From contig CACSIN010000012.1 in NCBI GenBank assembly GCA_902705835.1, positions 117,041 to 181,040 of the forward strand: a DNA stretch of 64,000 bases, written 5' to 3'. Below the pieces are notes generated by a model. The model saw only the letters and a program-made list of their open reading frames with translations. It made no database searches and had not been told where the DNA came from. The stretch comes from BD1-7 clade bacterium. GTDB taxonomy: Bacteria > Pseudomonadota > Gammaproteobacteria > Pseudomonadales > DT-91. Below, in pieces: positions 1 through 10,395 of this stretch. Position 1 is the stretch's first letter. Each line of letters begins with the position of its first letter. Both the position numbers and the translations under genes were made by a program.

Positions 1-2404
1 AGCCCAACTTATTTTTTAGTTGATCCATCGATGCTAGCAAGCTCTTACGATCTGCACCCTCTATTTTTGCCGCTAACACCTTGATGCCCTGAACGTCTTT
101 GGCATTGCTAGCAAGGTCACCGCCTGACGCCGTTGCCAACTTGGCTTTTAACTGCTGTAGTTCTTTTTCCAGTTTTTTCTGTGATGCCAGCAAGCCTTCG
201 ACTTTGCCAACAACCATATCGGGCTTCGCTTTTAACAGTCCGGCAACCATTTGCAATTGGGCTTCATTGGCATAATCATGCGCCAACGCACCTTTGCCGG
301 TCACCGCTTCAATACGACGTACACCAGCAGCAACACCGGATTCAGACACAATACGAATCAAGCCGATGTCACCCGTGCGATCTACATGCGTGCCGCCACA
401 TAATTCAACCGAAAAACCATCACCCATAGTCAGAACACGTACATCATTACCGTACTTCTCACCGAACAATGCCATGGCACCTTTTTCGACTGCGGTATCC
501 ATGTCGGTCACTAATGTTTCAACCGGACTATTTAAACGAATTTGATCATTCACGCGGTCTTCAATTTCGCGCAGAGTATCAGCATCAACAGCTTCAAAGT
601 GGGCGAAATCAAAGCGCAGTTTCTGAGAATCATTCAGCGAGCCTTTTTGAGTAACATGGTCACCCAAAATTTCGCGCAGCGCAGCATGTAACAGGTGTGT
701 GGCAGAATGGTTCAGCGCGATCGACTGACGTAATTCCTGATCGACACTTGCAGACAACACATCGCCTTTAGTGATCGTGCCATTAACCATATGAATTTGA
801 TGAAGATGATGGCCAGACGCCTTAGTCACATCACGAACTTCAGCCATCATTTGAGCGGCTTTCAAATAGCCAGTATCACCGACCTGACCACCAGACTCTC
901 CATAAAACGGGGTACGATCCAGAACAACCACACCCTCTTCGCCATCAGAGAGTTGATCGACCTCAGCATCGCCTTGGTATAAGGCCACAACCGTCACGTC
1001 ACCGTCTAAAGCGTCATAACCGGTAAACGTGGTTTCACCATCGAGTTTGAAGTTCTTGGTATAATCAACATTGAAACCACCAGCAGCTTGAGAACGCTTA
1101 CGCTGCTCCTCCATCGCCGCTTCGTAGCCTGCTTCGTCCAACGTGAAGCCTTTTTCACGCGCGATATCATTGGTTAGATCAACGGGGAAGCCAAACGTAT
1201 CATAAAGTTTGAAAACAACCTGCCCAGGAATCTCTTCGCCGCTGACCTCTTGCAATGCTTGATCCAGAAGCTGCATGCCGTTATCCAGCGTTTTCGCAAA
1301 CTGCTCTTCTTCAGTAACAATGATTTTTTCAATACGATCGACCGCTGCCGTTAGCTCCGGATAAGCTTCGCCCATCTGTTCAGCCAACGGCTTCACTAGT
1401 TTGAAAAAGAAGTTATCACGCACACCCAGTTTATATGCGTGGCGAATGGCACGTCGCATAATACGACGCAGCACATAACCACGCCCTTCATTAGACGGAA
1501 CCACACCATCGACAATCAAAAAAGCAGCAGAACGAATATGGTCAGCAATAACGCGTAACGACTGATTCGCGATATCTTTTACGCCAGTGACTTCAGCAGC
1601 CGCAACCAGCAACGCCTGAAATAGATCGATTTCATAATTGTTGTGAACACCTTGCATTACTGCTGCGATACGTTCCAATCCCATACCGGTATCCACGGAG
1701 GGTTTCGGCAGCTGATTCATGCCATCAGAAGAACGCTCATATTGCATAAAAACGATGTTCCAGATTTCAATAAACCGGTCACCGTCTTCTTCAGGAGTCC
1801 CCGGGCGTCCACCCCAAATGTGGTCGCCGTGATCATAAAAGATCTCGGTGCAAGGACCGCAAGGACCAGTATCACCCATCGCCCAGAAGTTATCTGAGGC
1901 ATATTTAGCGCCTTTATTGTCACCAATACGAATAATGCGTTCTTCAGGAACACCAATAGTGTCCTTCCAAATAGCATATGCTTCGTCATCATCGGCATAT
2001 ACGGTAACGGTCAGCTTTTCTTCGGGAATCCCCAGCCAATCTTGTCCGGTCAGAAACTCCCAACCAAAGCGGATTGCGTCTTCTTTGAAATAATCGCCAA
2101 AAGAAAAGTTACCGAGCATTTCGAAGAAAGTGTGATGACGTGCGGTATAACCGACGTTTTCTAAATCATTGTGTTTACCACCTGCGCGCACACAACGCTG
2201 AGAGCTGGTTGCGCGACTGTAATCACGATGCTCCTGACCAAGAAATACATCTTTAAACTGCACCATGCCCGCGTTGGTAAACAACAACGTCGGATCGTTG
2301 CCCGGAATCAAAGAACTGGAAGCAACGCGAGAATGCCCGTGCTGTTCAAAATAACGCAGGAAAGCCTCACGAATCTGGGCACTGGTTGTAGGACGTGTAC
2401 TCAT
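1..2404 (-). CDS. alaS: alanyl-tRNA synthetase, 3' end beyond the window
   Basis: Charges tRNA-Ala with alanine in the cytoplasm and clears mischarged Ser/Gly through its editing domain. The minus-strand frame opens with [19 protein letters not shown] at 2404 and stays open for about 801 codons to the left edge. The family is about 875 residues, so roughly 75 C-terminal residues are missing. Class II catalytic motifs lie near 1700-2300 ([19 protein letters not shown], then [12 protein letters not shown]). The editing-domain zinc motifs are both present: NHSATHLLH near 690-715 and [14 protein letters not shown] near 360-400. It is the last visible gene of a same-strand run, 48 bp after the HIT gene. 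Identification is secure. Confidence 0.97.
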   Translation of the reverse strand, partial: MSTRPTTSAQIREAFLRYFEQHGHSRVASSSLIPGNDPTLLFTNAGMVQFKDVFLGQEHRDYSRATSSQRCVRAGGKHNDLENVGYTARHHTFFEMLGNFSFGDYFKEDAIRFGWEFLTGQDWLGIPEEKLTVTVYADDDEAYAIWKDTIGVPEERIIRIGDNKGAKYASDNFWAMGDTGPCGPCTEIFYDHGDHIWGGRPGTPEEDGDRFIEIWNIVFMQYERSSDGMNQLPKPSVDTGMGLERIAAVMQGVHNNYEIDLFQALLVAAAEVTGVKDIANQSLRVIADHIRSAAFLIVDGVVPSNEGRGYVLRRIMRRAIRHAYKLGVRDNFFFKLVKPLAEQMGEAYPELTAAVDRIEKIIVTEEEQFAKTLDNGMQLLDQALQEVSGEEIPGQVVFKLYDTFGFPVDLTNDIAREKGFTLDEAGYEAAMEEQRKRSQAAGGFNVDYTKNFKLDGETTFTGYDALDGDVTVVALYQGDAEVDQLSDGEEGVVVLDRTPFYGESGGQVGDTGYLKAAQMMAEVRDVTKASGHHLHQIHMVNGTITKGDVLSASVDQELRQSIALNHSATHLLHAALREILGDHVTQKGSLNDSQKLRFDFAHFEAVDADTLREIEDRVNDQIRLNSPVETLVTDMDTAVEKGAMALFGEKYGNDVRVLTMGDGFSVELCGGTHVDRTGDIGLIRIVSESGVAAGVRRIEAVTGKGALAHDYANEAQLQMVAGLLKAKPDMVVGKVEGLLASQKKLEKELQQLKAKLATASGGDLASNAKDVQGIKVLAAKIEGADRKSLLASMDQLKNKLG

Positions 2405-2452
2405 GAATTATCTCATCATCGTCGTGCGGACGGGTTCGTGTTAGGTGCTCGG

Positions 2453-2791
2453 TTACAGGTTGGCTTCGCCGTAACGGCGGCCACCGAGGATATGAAAATG
2501 AAGGTGATCTACAGTCTGCCCAGCGGCAGCACCGTTATTGGCAATCAGGCGAAAACCGTGGCCAATGCCGGCGTCGTTAGCGACACGCCGGGCAACCAAC
2601 ATCAGATGCCCCAGCAGTGCTGCATCCGAATCATCCGCAGCGGCAAGAGATAGCAGGGGTTTTCTCGGAATAACAAGCAGATGCACAGGCGCCTGTGGAT
2701 GTATGTCTTTGATAACGATGCATTGATCGTCTTCATGGACAATGTCCGCAGGCAACTTGCCGTGCATGATTTGCGTAAATACAGATGACAT
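2453..2791 (-). CDS. HIT (histidine triad) nucleotide-binding protein, HinT-like
   Basis: A 112-residue purine nucleotide phosphoramidase-type protein. The histidine triad HLHFHIL occupies residues 96-102, with His96, His98 and His100, and the upstream IPRKPLLSL and GFRLIANNGAAAGQTV segments are typical of HinT/PKCI proteins. Length matches the family (110-120). In HinT proteins the last His of the triad is the nucleophile that forms a nucleotidyl intermediate. The gene lies 48 bp upstream of alaS on the same strand. HinT is known to hydrolyse aminoacyl-adenylates, so this neighbour makes functional sense, but a link is only inferred. Confidence 0.92.
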   Translation of the reverse strand: MSSVFTQIMHGKLPADIVHEDDQCIVIKDIHPQAPVHLLVIPRKPLLSLAAADDSDAALLGHLMLVARRVANDAGIGHGFRLIANNGAAAGQTVDHLHFHILGGRRYGEANL

Positions 2792-2866
2792 CGGATTTAA
2801 CAGCTACCTGATCACAGGTATTTTCCAATTAGGCTTACACACGCTGGCGTAAGCACTCGGGATAAT

Positions 2867-3055
2867 TTACTTGGCTTGTTTCTCATCAGCACTCAGCTGA
2901 CGGGCTTCGGATTCCAGCATCACCGGAATACCATCGCGTACCGGATACGCTAAACCGCTGGCTTTACATACCAACTCTTCGGCATCTTTGTTGTATTCCA
3001 GTGGAGCCTTGCTGACCGGGCAAACCAGAATGCTTAATAATTTCTCGTCAATCAT
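2867..3055 (-). CDS. Trm112 family protein (UPF0434, YcaR-like)
   Basis: A 62-residue protein starting [20 protein letters not shown]. It matches the E. coli YcaR pattern (short N-terminal strand, one CP-x-x motif, then a second Cys, then [15 protein letters not shown]). Cys12 and Cys30 are retained, but the second Cys of each CxxC pair seen in zinc-binding Trm112 proteins is replaced (CPVS, CKAS), so zinc binding is doubtful. The frame is open 18 codons further upstream, but homology begins at the ATG at 3055. It lies 50 bp downstream of the M23 peptidase gene on the same strand. The function of the bacterial family is not established. Confidence 0.9.
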   Translation of the reverse strand: MIDEKLLSILVCPVSKAPLEYNKDAEELVCKASGLAYPVRDGIPVMLESEARQLSADEKQAK

Positions 3056-3105
3056 TGATGTTCCTGCTTGTCTTTCACTAGTCATTCGCTCATGAACGCA
3101 TTGGA

Positions 3106-3966
3106 TCATTGATGCGTTTTTGCCGCCGACGAAGCGGCCTTATTGGCGGACGCTTCAGCCTGTGGTGGCAATAAAAGCTGCGGATCCAAACGCTTCTTAA
3201 ACCAATTCATTCGCCAATCTAAATGCGGCCCAGTGGAGCGTCCACCAGCACCAACCTTGGCAATCAACTGGCCTTGGTCAATGGTATCGCCGACTTCAAC
3301 CAGCACTTCACTCAAATGTAAAAAGCTGGATGAGATCCCAAAACCATGATCAATAATCAGTGTTCCACCGCTGTAATACATATCCGGGTGCGCTAAGGTC
3401 ACCACACCAGCAGCTGGCGCAACCACGGGGGTTCCAACAGGTGCGGCGATATCCAGGCCATAGTGCGGCCGACCCGGCTCGCCATTATAAACACGCTGGG
3501 AGCCAAATACACCTGTGATTGGCCCCTTTAATGGCCAATCAAACGTGCCAGCATAGTGCTGCAAATGAAAAACCTGCTTTCGGGCGGCTTTTACCTGTGC
3601 CACCTCCTCTCGAATACGCGCCCAGACCTCCGCTGGCTTCTCTTTACTAGCAATGGCTTTATCGATGCCATTAACGTACTGAATGTTGTAATCTCGAGGT
3701 TTAACCTCGATCACACGCTGCCATGTCGAACCGTCGTCAAATACGACTTTGATGCGGGCACTACCGGGCTCATCACGACCGAAACCAAACACAAATCGGC
3801 CACTAGGATCTTGTAATACCAAAGCATCATTGACCCAAACTTTGGCACTTAAAGGGGCCTTGCCCAACATCATACCGCCCTGGGTTTCATCGCCATCGAG
3901 CAGCACGTCCAGCGCCCATATTTGGCACGAAAAAAGTAAGACAAATAATCCAGCCATTGCCTTCAT
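3106..3966 (-). CDS. M23 family metallopeptidase (LytM-type), exported
   Basis: A 286-residue envelope protein with a cleavable signal peptide (residues 1-18), an Ig-like N-terminal region and a C-terminal LytM/peptidase M23 fold (about 140-265). The zinc-site motif HYGLD is at 168-172 and FLHL contains His217. The third motif reads GPHLDW (246-251), so Asp250 stands where the usual HxH motif has its second, zinc-binding His. Family members act on peptidoglycan cross-links or regulate amidases. The ATG overlaps the greB stop codon by four bases (ATGA), implying translational coupling. A short Ala/Ser-rich tail ends the protein. Whether the Asp variant is catalytically active cannot be told from sequence. 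Confidence 0.9.
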   Translation of the reverse strand: MKAMAGLFVLLFSCQIWALDVLLDGDETQGGMMLGKAPLSAKVWVNDALVLQDPSGRFVFGFGRDEPGSARIKVVFDDGSTWQRVIEVKPRDYNIQYVNGIDKAIASKEKPAEVWARIREEVAQVKAARKQVFHLQHYAGTFDWPLKGPITGVFGSQRVYNGEPGRPHYGLDIAAPVGTPVVAPAAGVVTLAHPDMYYSGGTLIIDHGFGISSSFLHLSEVLVEVGDTIDQGQLIAKVGAGGRSTGPHLDWRMNWFKKRLDPQLLLPPQAEASANKAASSAAKTHQ

Positions 3967-4475
3967 GGTGTATCTCCATTCTCTACTGAGCTGTCCGATG
4001 AATCATTGTGGTAACGGATGCCGGTAACATACCAAGTGACCAACCCGGTGGGCGTCTTCACCTGAAATTCATCGTCCACTTGTTTTTTTATTAGTGCGCG
4101 TGCCATCGGTGAATCAATGGAGATCCAATCTTTACGGTCATAGATTTCATCACCGCCGACAATACGAAAATGCAGCTCGTCGCCATCATCATTTTCGATA
4201 TCAACCCAGGCACCAAAAAATACACGCCCGTCCTGCTGAGGGGAGTAATCGACGACCGTTAAATTTTCAATCTGTTTGCGTAAATAGCGAACTCGCCGAT
4301 CGATTTCGCGAAGCAGTTTTTTATTATAATGATAATCTGCATTCTCACTGCGATCCCCAAGCGAAGCTGCCCAGGAAACCTTGGCCGTCACGTCAGGACG
4401 TTTAACACGCCATAAATGGTCAAGTTCGTCTTTAAGAGATTGATACCCTTCACGGGTAATCAGCTTGGCTTTCAA
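3963..4475 (-). CDS. greB: transcript cleavage factor GreB
   Basis: Rescues backtracked RNA polymerase by stimulating cleavage of the 3' end of the nascent RNA. The N-terminal coiled coil (WAASLGDRSENADY, then LREIDRRVRYLRKQIENL) carries the acidic tip residues, and the C-terminal FKBP-like domain (IDSPMARALIKK) is typical. I place the start at TTG 4475: a GGAGA sequence ends five bases before it, and translation from there (MKAKLITREGYQSL) lines up with E. coli GreB. A longer frame from TTG 4499 exists but lacks homology and a ribosome site. It overlaps the next gene by four bases. Confidence 0.96.
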   Translation of the reverse strand: MKAKLITREGYQSLKDELDHLWRVKRPDVTAKVSWAASLGDRSENADYHYNKKLLREIDRRVRYLRKQIENLTVVDYSPQQDGRVFFGAWVDIENDDGDELHFRIVGGDEIYDRKDWISIDSPMARALIKKQVDDEFQVKTPTGLVTWYVTGIRYHNDSSDSSVENGDTP

Positions 4476-4551
4476 TAGGGTCTCCACAATGCGGCACAAA
4501 GCTTACTTCTGCGCATTGTAGACACAAGTTTGCGTGAATCTCAATCGACGA

Positions 4552-5508
4552 TCAAATCGTGTTAAGTAAACGCATCTCCGCAGGGTACGGCTGCATATAC
4601 GTAGATTGCTCAATGTAGTCATGCGGATGTTTGCGAAACAAATGGTTCAACAAAGTGACCGGTACAATCAATGGAACCTCGCCGCGATGATACAAACCGA
4701 TAAGTTCAACGAGTTCCTGCTTATCGCCTTTATCCAGTTGGTTCTTCAAATACCCCTGAATGTGCTGCAAAACGTTGACATGGTTGGCACGTGTAGCCAC
4801 CTTTTTCATTGCTGGCATTAACATCTCGATATATTTGGCGGAAACCCCATCGACGGTATCCTTCGTGACACCAGCAACAAGCTTGCCGAGTTCACGATAA
4901 ACCGGTTGTGAGTGGCTCAGTACGGAGAATTTATAACGGCTATGAAAATCAATAAGATCGGCCGCTTTTAAACCTGTCTCGCACATACCCCGCCACTCGT
5001 GGTAAAGATATACACGCTGAATAAAGTTTTCCCGTAGGCCAGGGTCGCCCATGCGCCCTTCTTCTTCCACCGGTAGCAATGGAAAGTTTTTCATAATCCG
5101 CTGCGTATACAATCCAATGCCTTGCTTACCCGGCATCTTATCGTTGTATACCTTTACCCGCTCCATGCCACAACTGGGTGAGTCTTTTTTGACGATATAG
5201 CCACTCAGCGCTTGAATCCACTGACCTTGCTCTTCGGCAGTGGATTGCAGTTTTTCAGTCACATCGAGTGTTGGATCTTTGGTGCCTACACAACGCCATT
5301 GATCTTCAACATCGGTAACAATTAAACGAATCGGCTGGCGAGGAATCCCCAACCCAATCTCGACTTCCGGGCAGAACGGCGTGAAATCAAAAAACTGGCC
5401 TAACGTACGATCGATATAACTATGTTGTTTATGTCCACCGTCAAAACGAACACGTTCTCCCAACAAACAGCTGCTGATGCCAATACGGGGTTTCTCTGAT
5501 TCACTCAT
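4552..5508 (-). CDS. DUF523 + DUF1722 protein (YbgA-like)
   Basis: A 318-residue two-domain protein. The N-terminal DUF523 half holds SSCLLGERVRFDGGHK, CPEVEIGLGIPR and KKDSPSCGM, with conserved cysteines. The C-terminal DUF1722 half (about 190-305) holds FHSRYKFSVLSHSQ. The architecture matches E. coli YbgA, which is commonly next to a DNA photolyase gene; here the divergent neighbour at 5744 is a FAD-dependent amine-oxidase-like protein instead. Those two kinds of gene often sit in stress/photolyase clusters in gammaproteobacteria. Biochemical role unknown. Separate from greB by 76 bp on the same strand. Confidence 0.9.
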   Translation of the reverse strand: MSESEKPRIGISSCLLGERVRFDGGHKQHSYIDRTLGQFFDFTPFCPEVEIGLGIPRQPIRLIVTDVEDQWRCVGTKDPTLDVTEKLQSTAEEQGQWIQALSGYIVKKDSPSCGMERVKVYNDKMPGKQGIGLYTQRIMKNFPLLPVEEEGRMGDPGLRENFIQRVYLYHEWRGMCETGLKAADLIDFHSRYKFSVLSHSQPVYRELGKLVAGVTKDTVDGVSAKYIEMLMPAMKKVATRANHVNVLQHIQGYLKNQLDKGDKQELVELIGLYHRGEVPLIVPVTLLNHLFRKHPHDYIEQSTYMQPYPAEMRLLNTI

Positions 5509-5743
5509 TGCTACTATTCCTTATCAAAAAAGTTATACGCCGCTGCGACCAATAAAGTTTTACGTTTAGTAAGAAACAACAACGCTACTTTTCAATCTAA
5601 AGCTCGTAAATACATCCCAATCACTCTCTATCGCACAGACTGATAAACAGATCAGTCGACATCGTCACCATAAAAAGCTACCCGCCTTAATGTGAGTGCC
5701 GTGCGCGAATTCCCTCCCCACCAACTTGAGGATGACACAGACT

Positions 5744-7015
5744 ATGCACATTGCCATTATCGGAAGTGGTATATCCGGCCTCACTGCAGCTTATTTGCTT
5801 AGAAAAGAGGGCCATGAAATTGATGTCTTCGAAAAGTCCGACCACATTGGTGGGCATACACATACCATGGATATACAAATCGGACGCAAAGACGTCCCGG
5901 TCGACACTGGCTTTAGTGTATTCAATACCAAAACCTACCCAAACTTCGCGCGGCTGATCGAGGAACTCGATATCGAGACACGACCGGTCAACATGTCTTT
6001 CAGCATTACCAGCCAAAATACACACTACGAATACGGCATCCATTCGTGGCGAGCGTTATTTGCCCAACGCCGCAATCTGATGTCAGCGAAGCACTGGACA
6101 ATGATTCGGGATATACACCGTTTTAACGAACAAGCCCAACTCGATCTTTTTGGCTTTGAATTGTGTGACGAGACCAGCGTCGGCGAATATTTATCGAACA
6201 ACAACTACACCGATCAGTTTATCGAATTTTACTTGGTGCCTCTCGGTTGTGCTATTTGGTCAGCGGCACCTCAGGATGTTTACAACTTTCCGGTACGGAC
6301 ATTTATTAACTATCTGTATCGCAACGGCTTACTCGATACCGACAAAAAACCGCAGTGGCTAAGCATCAAGGGGGGCGCTGAAACCTATGTTGAAAAATTG
6401 GTTGAGAGCTTCGCTGACAACATTCACACACAATCGCGCATTACCCATATTAAACGTCTTAAAAAGGGCCCAACACTGGTCTTTGACGACGCTACACGCG
6501 TACCATTTGACGAAGTAATACTCGGCTGTCATGCACCGCAAGCGCTGGCACTTCTCGACCAGCCCTCAACTGAGGAAAGCTCAACGCTCGGCGCCTTCAG
6601 CTACAACGCGCAAGACATCACAGTCAATTCGGATAAACACGTTTTACCCGCCTCCAAAGCCGCGCAGGCAAGCTGGAACTACCTCGCCGAAGACCATACG
6701 AACGAGCATTCCATCGTGACCTACAATCGCAGCTTCCTGAAATTCGGAAAATCCGGCAATCTCTGCAACCCGGTATTGAACATCACATTAAATGCTAATC
6801 AATTAATCAACCCGGATAAGGTGTTTGGTAAATATACTTACGCCCGATTCCTGCTGAATCAACAGGCGCTTGAGGCGCAAAAACACTGGGAAGCCATCAA
6901 CGGAATCAACCACACTTGGTATTGCGGGGCTTATTGGGGACAAGGGTTTCACGAAGATGGATGCCGTAGCGGCATTCGGGTTGCTAAAGCACTCGGCGCA
7001 AAAGCTTTCGCGTAA
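5744..7015 (+). CDS. FAD/NAD(P)-dependent oxidoreductase, amine oxidase-like
   Basis: A 423-residue flavoprotein starting MHIAIIGSGISGLTAAYLL, a Rossmann GxGxxG motif at the N terminus, followed by the FEKSDHIGGHTHT second FAD contact and a C-terminal YCGAYWGQGFHEDG motif that closes the FAD site. This is the NAD(P)-binding, amine-oxidase-like family that often accompanies cyclopropane-fatty-acid synthase-like genes; none of those partners is present here. The frame is open upstream to 5696, but the Rossmann motif fixes the start at 5744, with a GAGG about 13 bases before it. Divergent from the DUF523 gene. Substrate unknown. Confidence 0.88.
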   Translation: MHIAIIGSGISGLTAAYLLRKEGHEIDVFEKSDHIGGHTHTMDIQIGRKDVPVDTGFSVFNTKTYPNFARLIEELDIETRPVNMSFSITSQNTHYEYGIHSWRALFAQRRNLMSAKHWTMIRDIHRFNEQAQLDLFGFELCDETSVGEYLSNNNYTDQFIEFYLVPLGCAIWSAAPQDVYNFPVRTFINYLYRNGLLDTDKKPQWLSIKGGAETYVEKLVESFADNIHTQSRITHIKRLKKGPTLVFDDATRVPFDEVILGCHAPQALALLDQPSTEESSTLGAFSYNAQDITVNSDKHVLPASKAAQASWNYLAEDHTNEHSIVTYNRSFLKFGKSGNLCNPVLNITLNANQLINPDKVFGKYTYARFLLNQQALEAQKHWEAINGINHTWYCGAYWGQGFHEDGCRSGIRVAKALGAKAFA

Positions 7016-7062
7016 GCTAAGCTAGCGCCGAAAAGGTAAATCATAGCCCTGCCCTCAAGCAC

Positions 7063-8175
7063 TCAACGAAAATCGGCGAGGTTTTTATAGGGTAAATCGA
7101 ACAGGCGGCCAACGGTTTCAATCGTCAAGTCTCCGTTACACACGTTCAACCCTTCAGCAAGAAATTGATTGTTCTTCACTGCCTGTTGCCAACCGGCGTC
7201 TGCTAGTTCCAACACATACGGCAAGGTAGCATTCGACAAAGCGACAGACGCCGTTTGCGCACAAACACTGGGCATATTCGCCACGCAATAGTGATTGATA
7301 CCATTAACCTGATAGACCGGATCTTCGTGGCACGTCGCCCGACTGGTTTCAAAACAGCCGCCCTGATCGATAGCAACATCCACCAGCAGGCTCTTCGGTT
7401 TCATCAGTTTCAAATCTGCTTTACTGACAACATGCGGTGCTTTATCTCCAGGCATCAATACCGCGCCAACAACGATATCAGCATGGGGCAACAATGCGTG
7501 CAACTGAGGACGAGACATCAGACAGGTATGCAGGCGAGACCCATAACGCAGGTTCAGCTCCCGAATACGATCCATTCGCGCATCCAAAACATAAACATCC
7601 GCGCCTAGCCCCATCGCTAATATGGCCGCGTTTTCGCCAACCACACCGCCGCCAACAATCACAACCTTACCCGCCATAACACCACTAACGCCAGAGAGCA
7701 TGACGCCTGCTCCGCCATTGTTCGCTTGCAGAAACCAAGTACCTGCCTGCACGGCTAGGCGGCCGGCAATTTCACTCATGGGCGTTAACAAGGGGAACCG
7801 GCCATATCTATCGGTCACAGTTTCATAGGCCAAAGCAACACATCGGCTTTTCATCAGAGCGTTTGTTAAGGGTTTGTTGGCGGCCAAGTGAAGATAGGTA
7901 AACAACAACTGCCCGGGCCGCAATAGTTCATATTCATCAGGTTGAGGTTCTTTGACTTTGCAAATCATGTCAGCAGCCGCAAAGACACTTGCCGCATCAT
8001 CTGCCAGCGTTGCGCCGGCATGAATATAATCATGGTCGGAATAACCCGAATGGCTGCCTGCATCAGACTGCACAACAACCTCATGACCATGTTGAACAAT
8101 CGCAGCCACCGCATGCGGCGGCAGGGCCACACGGTATTCCTGGGGTTTAATCTCAGTAGGGATGCCTATTTTCAT
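7063..8175 (-). CDS. ald: alanine dehydrogenase
   Basis: NAD-dependent reversible deamination of L-alanine to pyruvate and ammonium, cytoplasmic. The 370-residue protein starts MKIGIPTEIKPQEYRVAL, the classic N terminus of alanine dehydrogenase/PNT proteins, and has LLFTYLHLAA with the catalytic His, the Rossmann motif VVIVGGGVVGENAA, and NMPSVCAQTASVALSNATLPY near the C terminus. Length equals that of characterised enzymes (about 371). The frame extends 12 codons upstream, but homology starts at ATG 8175. It stands alone between convergent and same-strand neighbours, and no Lrp-type regulator lies beside it. Confidence 0.96.
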   Translation of the reverse strand: MKIGIPTEIKPQEYRVALPPHAVAAIVQHGHEVVVQSDAGSHSGYSDHDYIHAGATLADDAASVFAAADMICKVKEPQPDEYELLRPGQLLFTYLHLAANKPLTNALMKSRCVALAYETVTDRYGRFPLLTPMSEIAGRLAVQAGTWFLQANNGGAGVMLSGVSGVMAGKVVIVGGGVVGENAAILAMGLGADVYVLDARMDRIRELNLRYGSRLHTCLMSRPQLHALLPHADIVVGAVLMPGDKAPHVVSKADLKLMKPKSLLVDVAIDQGGCFETSRATCHEDPVYQVNGINHYCVANMPSVCAQTASVALSNATLPYVLELADAGWQQAVKNNQFLAEGLNVCNGDLTIETVGRLFDLPYKNLADFR

Positions 8176-8389
8176 CGTCGGCCTCAAGTCTGTCGCAACA
8201 CCCCCAAGCAATCGTTTGTTAACTCAGGGCTACCGCTATTGATTGGTGGACAACCTGAAACCCAGGTAGAGCGGATTCACCATTAATGAAAAACACACAA
8301 CTCACATCTCTCTATGGAGTTGTCGAATCTCGTCATAACAAACCACTCACACCAACCCTGCGCTGGTTATCCAGTCTGTGCAGACCTAA

Positions 8390-9814
8390 TTACAGCGAGG
8401 GGTCTGCTCTTGGGGGCGAATAACGCAACTGATAAATCACATCAGCTTTATCATCTGATATCAGCAAACTGCCATCGGGCAGTTCAAGAAAAGCCACTGG
8501 CCTTCCCCAAGCAGACTCGCCCTGCAACCACCCATTAATCAGTGGTTTATAATCAGATGCTTTTTCATTTTTTATGTTCAATGTGGATATTCGATAGCCA
8601 ACCTTACTTGTGCGATTCCATGAACCGTGTTCAGCAATGAGTAATTTGTTTCGGTAAGATTTTGGGAACATCGAGCCACGGTAAAAATGGACGCCTAGCG
8701 GCGCTACGTGCGCCGGTAGCTCGAAAACCGGTGGAGTTACGCCTTTGGGTGGGCGATCGTAACCGGGAGAAGGAATATTATTGCCGTAAAAATACGGGAA
8801 CCCAAAATCTAGCCCCTCCTGAGACAAACGGTTGAGTTCATCGGGTGGTAAGTTATCCCCCATAAAGTCCTGACCATTGTCACTAAACCACATCACACCG
8901 GTCTGTGGATGGAATCCGAAACCAACAGAATGGCGAATACCTTTTGCGATAAACTCAACATCCTTGCCGTCTTTTGTCATCCGTACAATCGAGCCAAAAA
9001 GAGGTTGGCTTGATCGGTAATCACAAGTATTACAAGGCATACCGACCGGGAAGTAGAGCTTATCATCGGGCCCGAGATGGAGAGTTTTCCAACCATGGTG
9101 GTTAACCTTGGGCATCCCTCCATATACCACTTCCGCCGCGGGGATCTTTCCGCGTAATGGGTCAATTCCTCTGAACCGGATAATTTGTGAGACCTCAGCC
9201 ACGTATAAATCACCGTCACTGAAGACCACCCCATGCGGCATATGCAAACCTCGGGCGATCACTTTGACCTGCCGCTCAACATGATCTTCTGTTGCAGGCA
9301 ACACAGCATAAACCTTGCCGGCTTTGCGGCTACCGACATAAACGATACCGTCATCGCCCAGAGCCATACCCCGTGGCTCTTCAATATCATCGGCATAAAC
9401 AGAGATTTGAAAACCCGTCGGCATGTTCAACCGCTGGAGATTCTTCACCAGATCCGGTTTATCAGCGATTTGTTTAACATCGCCAGGGTGAGGCTTCATC
9501 CATGCAATAACTGCATTCAGTGTTTGGTCTGAACAATTGGCGCAACTACCACCCGCAGGCATGCTGCCGAGACCCCGTTTAACTGAATGGAGTAGCTGAG
9601 CATCTGTTTTTTGTTCAACACGCACTGCCCAATCACCTACGTTATGAGGCCTAGGAGCACCGTCGATTTTTGCATTGTGGCACTGTGCACAGTAACGCTG
9701 ATAAGTCGCAGCCACACTATCATCGAGTGCTTGCGCTTGCAGTAAAGACGATATGAGAGGGGTGCTAAGAAGTAAGTAAGGCAACAATGCCTTTAAAACC
9801 GAATGGTATTGCAT
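8390..9814 (-). CDS. cytochrome c / PQQ-type sugar dehydrogenase fusion, exported
   Basis: A 474-residue periplasmic protein. A signal peptide ends at about residue 31. A cytochrome c domain has one haem motif CAQCH at 42-46 and a likely axial Met in GLGSMPAGG. It is followed by a six-bladed beta-propeller of the sorbosone/soluble glucose dehydrogenase family (motifs LNMPTGFQISVYADDIEEPRG, KVNHHGWKTLHLGPDDKLYF, HSVGFGFHPQTG, GSWNRT). Such enzymes oxidise sugars with PQQ or a related cofactor; the fused haem would carry electrons to the respiratory chain. A perfect GGAGG six bases before ATG 9814 decides the start. Substrate is unknown, and no PQQ biosynthesis genes are in the window. Confidence 0.87.
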   Translation of the reverse strand: MQYHSVLKALLPYLLLSTPLISSLLQAQALDDSVAATYQRYCAQCHNAKIDGAPRPHNVGDWAVRVEQKTDAQLLHSVKRGLGSMPAGGSCANCSDQTLNAVIAWMKPHPGDVKQIADKPDLVKNLQRLNMPTGFQISVYADDIEEPRGMALGDDGIVYVGSRKAGKVYAVLPATEDHVERQVKVIARGLHMPHGVVFSDGDLYVAEVSQIIRFRGIDPLRGKIPAAEVVYGGMPKVNHHGWKTLHLGPDDKLYFPVGMPCNTCDYRSSQPLFGSIVRMTKDGKDVEFIAKGIRHSVGFGFHPQTGVMWFSDNGQDFMGDNLPPDELNRLSQEGLDFGFPYFYGNNIPSPGYDRPPKGVTPPVFELPAHVAPLGVHFYRGSMFPKSYRNKLLIAEHGSWNRTSKVGYRISTLNIKNEKASDYKPLINGWLQGESAWGRPVAFLELPDGSLLISDDKADVIYQLRYSPPRADPSL

Positions 9815-9841
9815 CGTTGCCTCCAACAGTAGTGGGTGTAT

Positions 9842-10258
9842 TTACTCTTTTTCGAGCGCCTTCATCGCTTTTTTCGTCATATCGTCAGCGGCGTTTTTTA
9901 TGCTCGACCGTAAGTTGCTGCGCCATGCTTGATAATAGGCATCTTCAATCGGGCACTGCTCTGCCGTACCACTGCAATTGAGTTTACGGCTACTTACCGG
10001 CGCAAAGCTGATCTCATTCTTGGTGTAGTTGATATCTACAGTGATTTGGCGCTGACGATAATCTAACAAAGCAACAACTTGGCCAGGCTTCTGATCTTTA
10101 ACAATCCAGCCATGGTCATTCATGCCATGAAGCACCGCAGCCAGAGGTTTTTTCAGTAACGAGCTGATCACAATCGGCTTATCATAAGCACTGCTATCTG
10201 CTGTCATACCGAGCATCGGTATCATTAGAAAACAAAGAACAATGAGTTTTTTCACCAC
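9842..10258 (-). CDS. exported hypothetical protein
   Basis: A 138-residue protein with a clear signal peptide (KKLIVLCFLMIPMLGMTADSS) and a mature domain of mixed strands and helices with two cysteines (about 95-102) that could form a disulfide. I do not recognise the family; it resembles the many periplasmic proteins of unknown role that contain a VAxLDYRxxxITVDI-type beta sheet. AAGGAG six bases upstream supports the GTG start at 10258. It is on the same strand as the sugar-dehydrogenase fusion and ends 27 bp upstream of it, so the two may be co-transcribed. Confidence 0.7.
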   Translation of the reverse strand: MVKKLIVLCFLMIPMLGMTADSSAYDKPIVISSLLKKPLAAVLHGMNDHGWIVKDQKPGQVVALLDYRQRQITVDINYTKNEISFAPVSSRKLNCSGTAEQCPIEDAYYQAWRSNLRSSIKNAADDMTKKAMKALEKE

Positions 10259-10395
10259 ACATAACTCCTTTTATGGGATTGTTTATCTGCAACTATAGCG
10301 CTTTTCATTCTAAACGTGTGATTCGAAAACGGCTCAGCCGAATGATGGATGATCAAGCCGACTACGCAATCACACACAAGCTGGATGAATCGGGG

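Noticed and set aside
4320..4345. Fur-like word in TTATTATAATGATAATC
   Set aside because: It lies inside the greB coding sequence, without promoter context.
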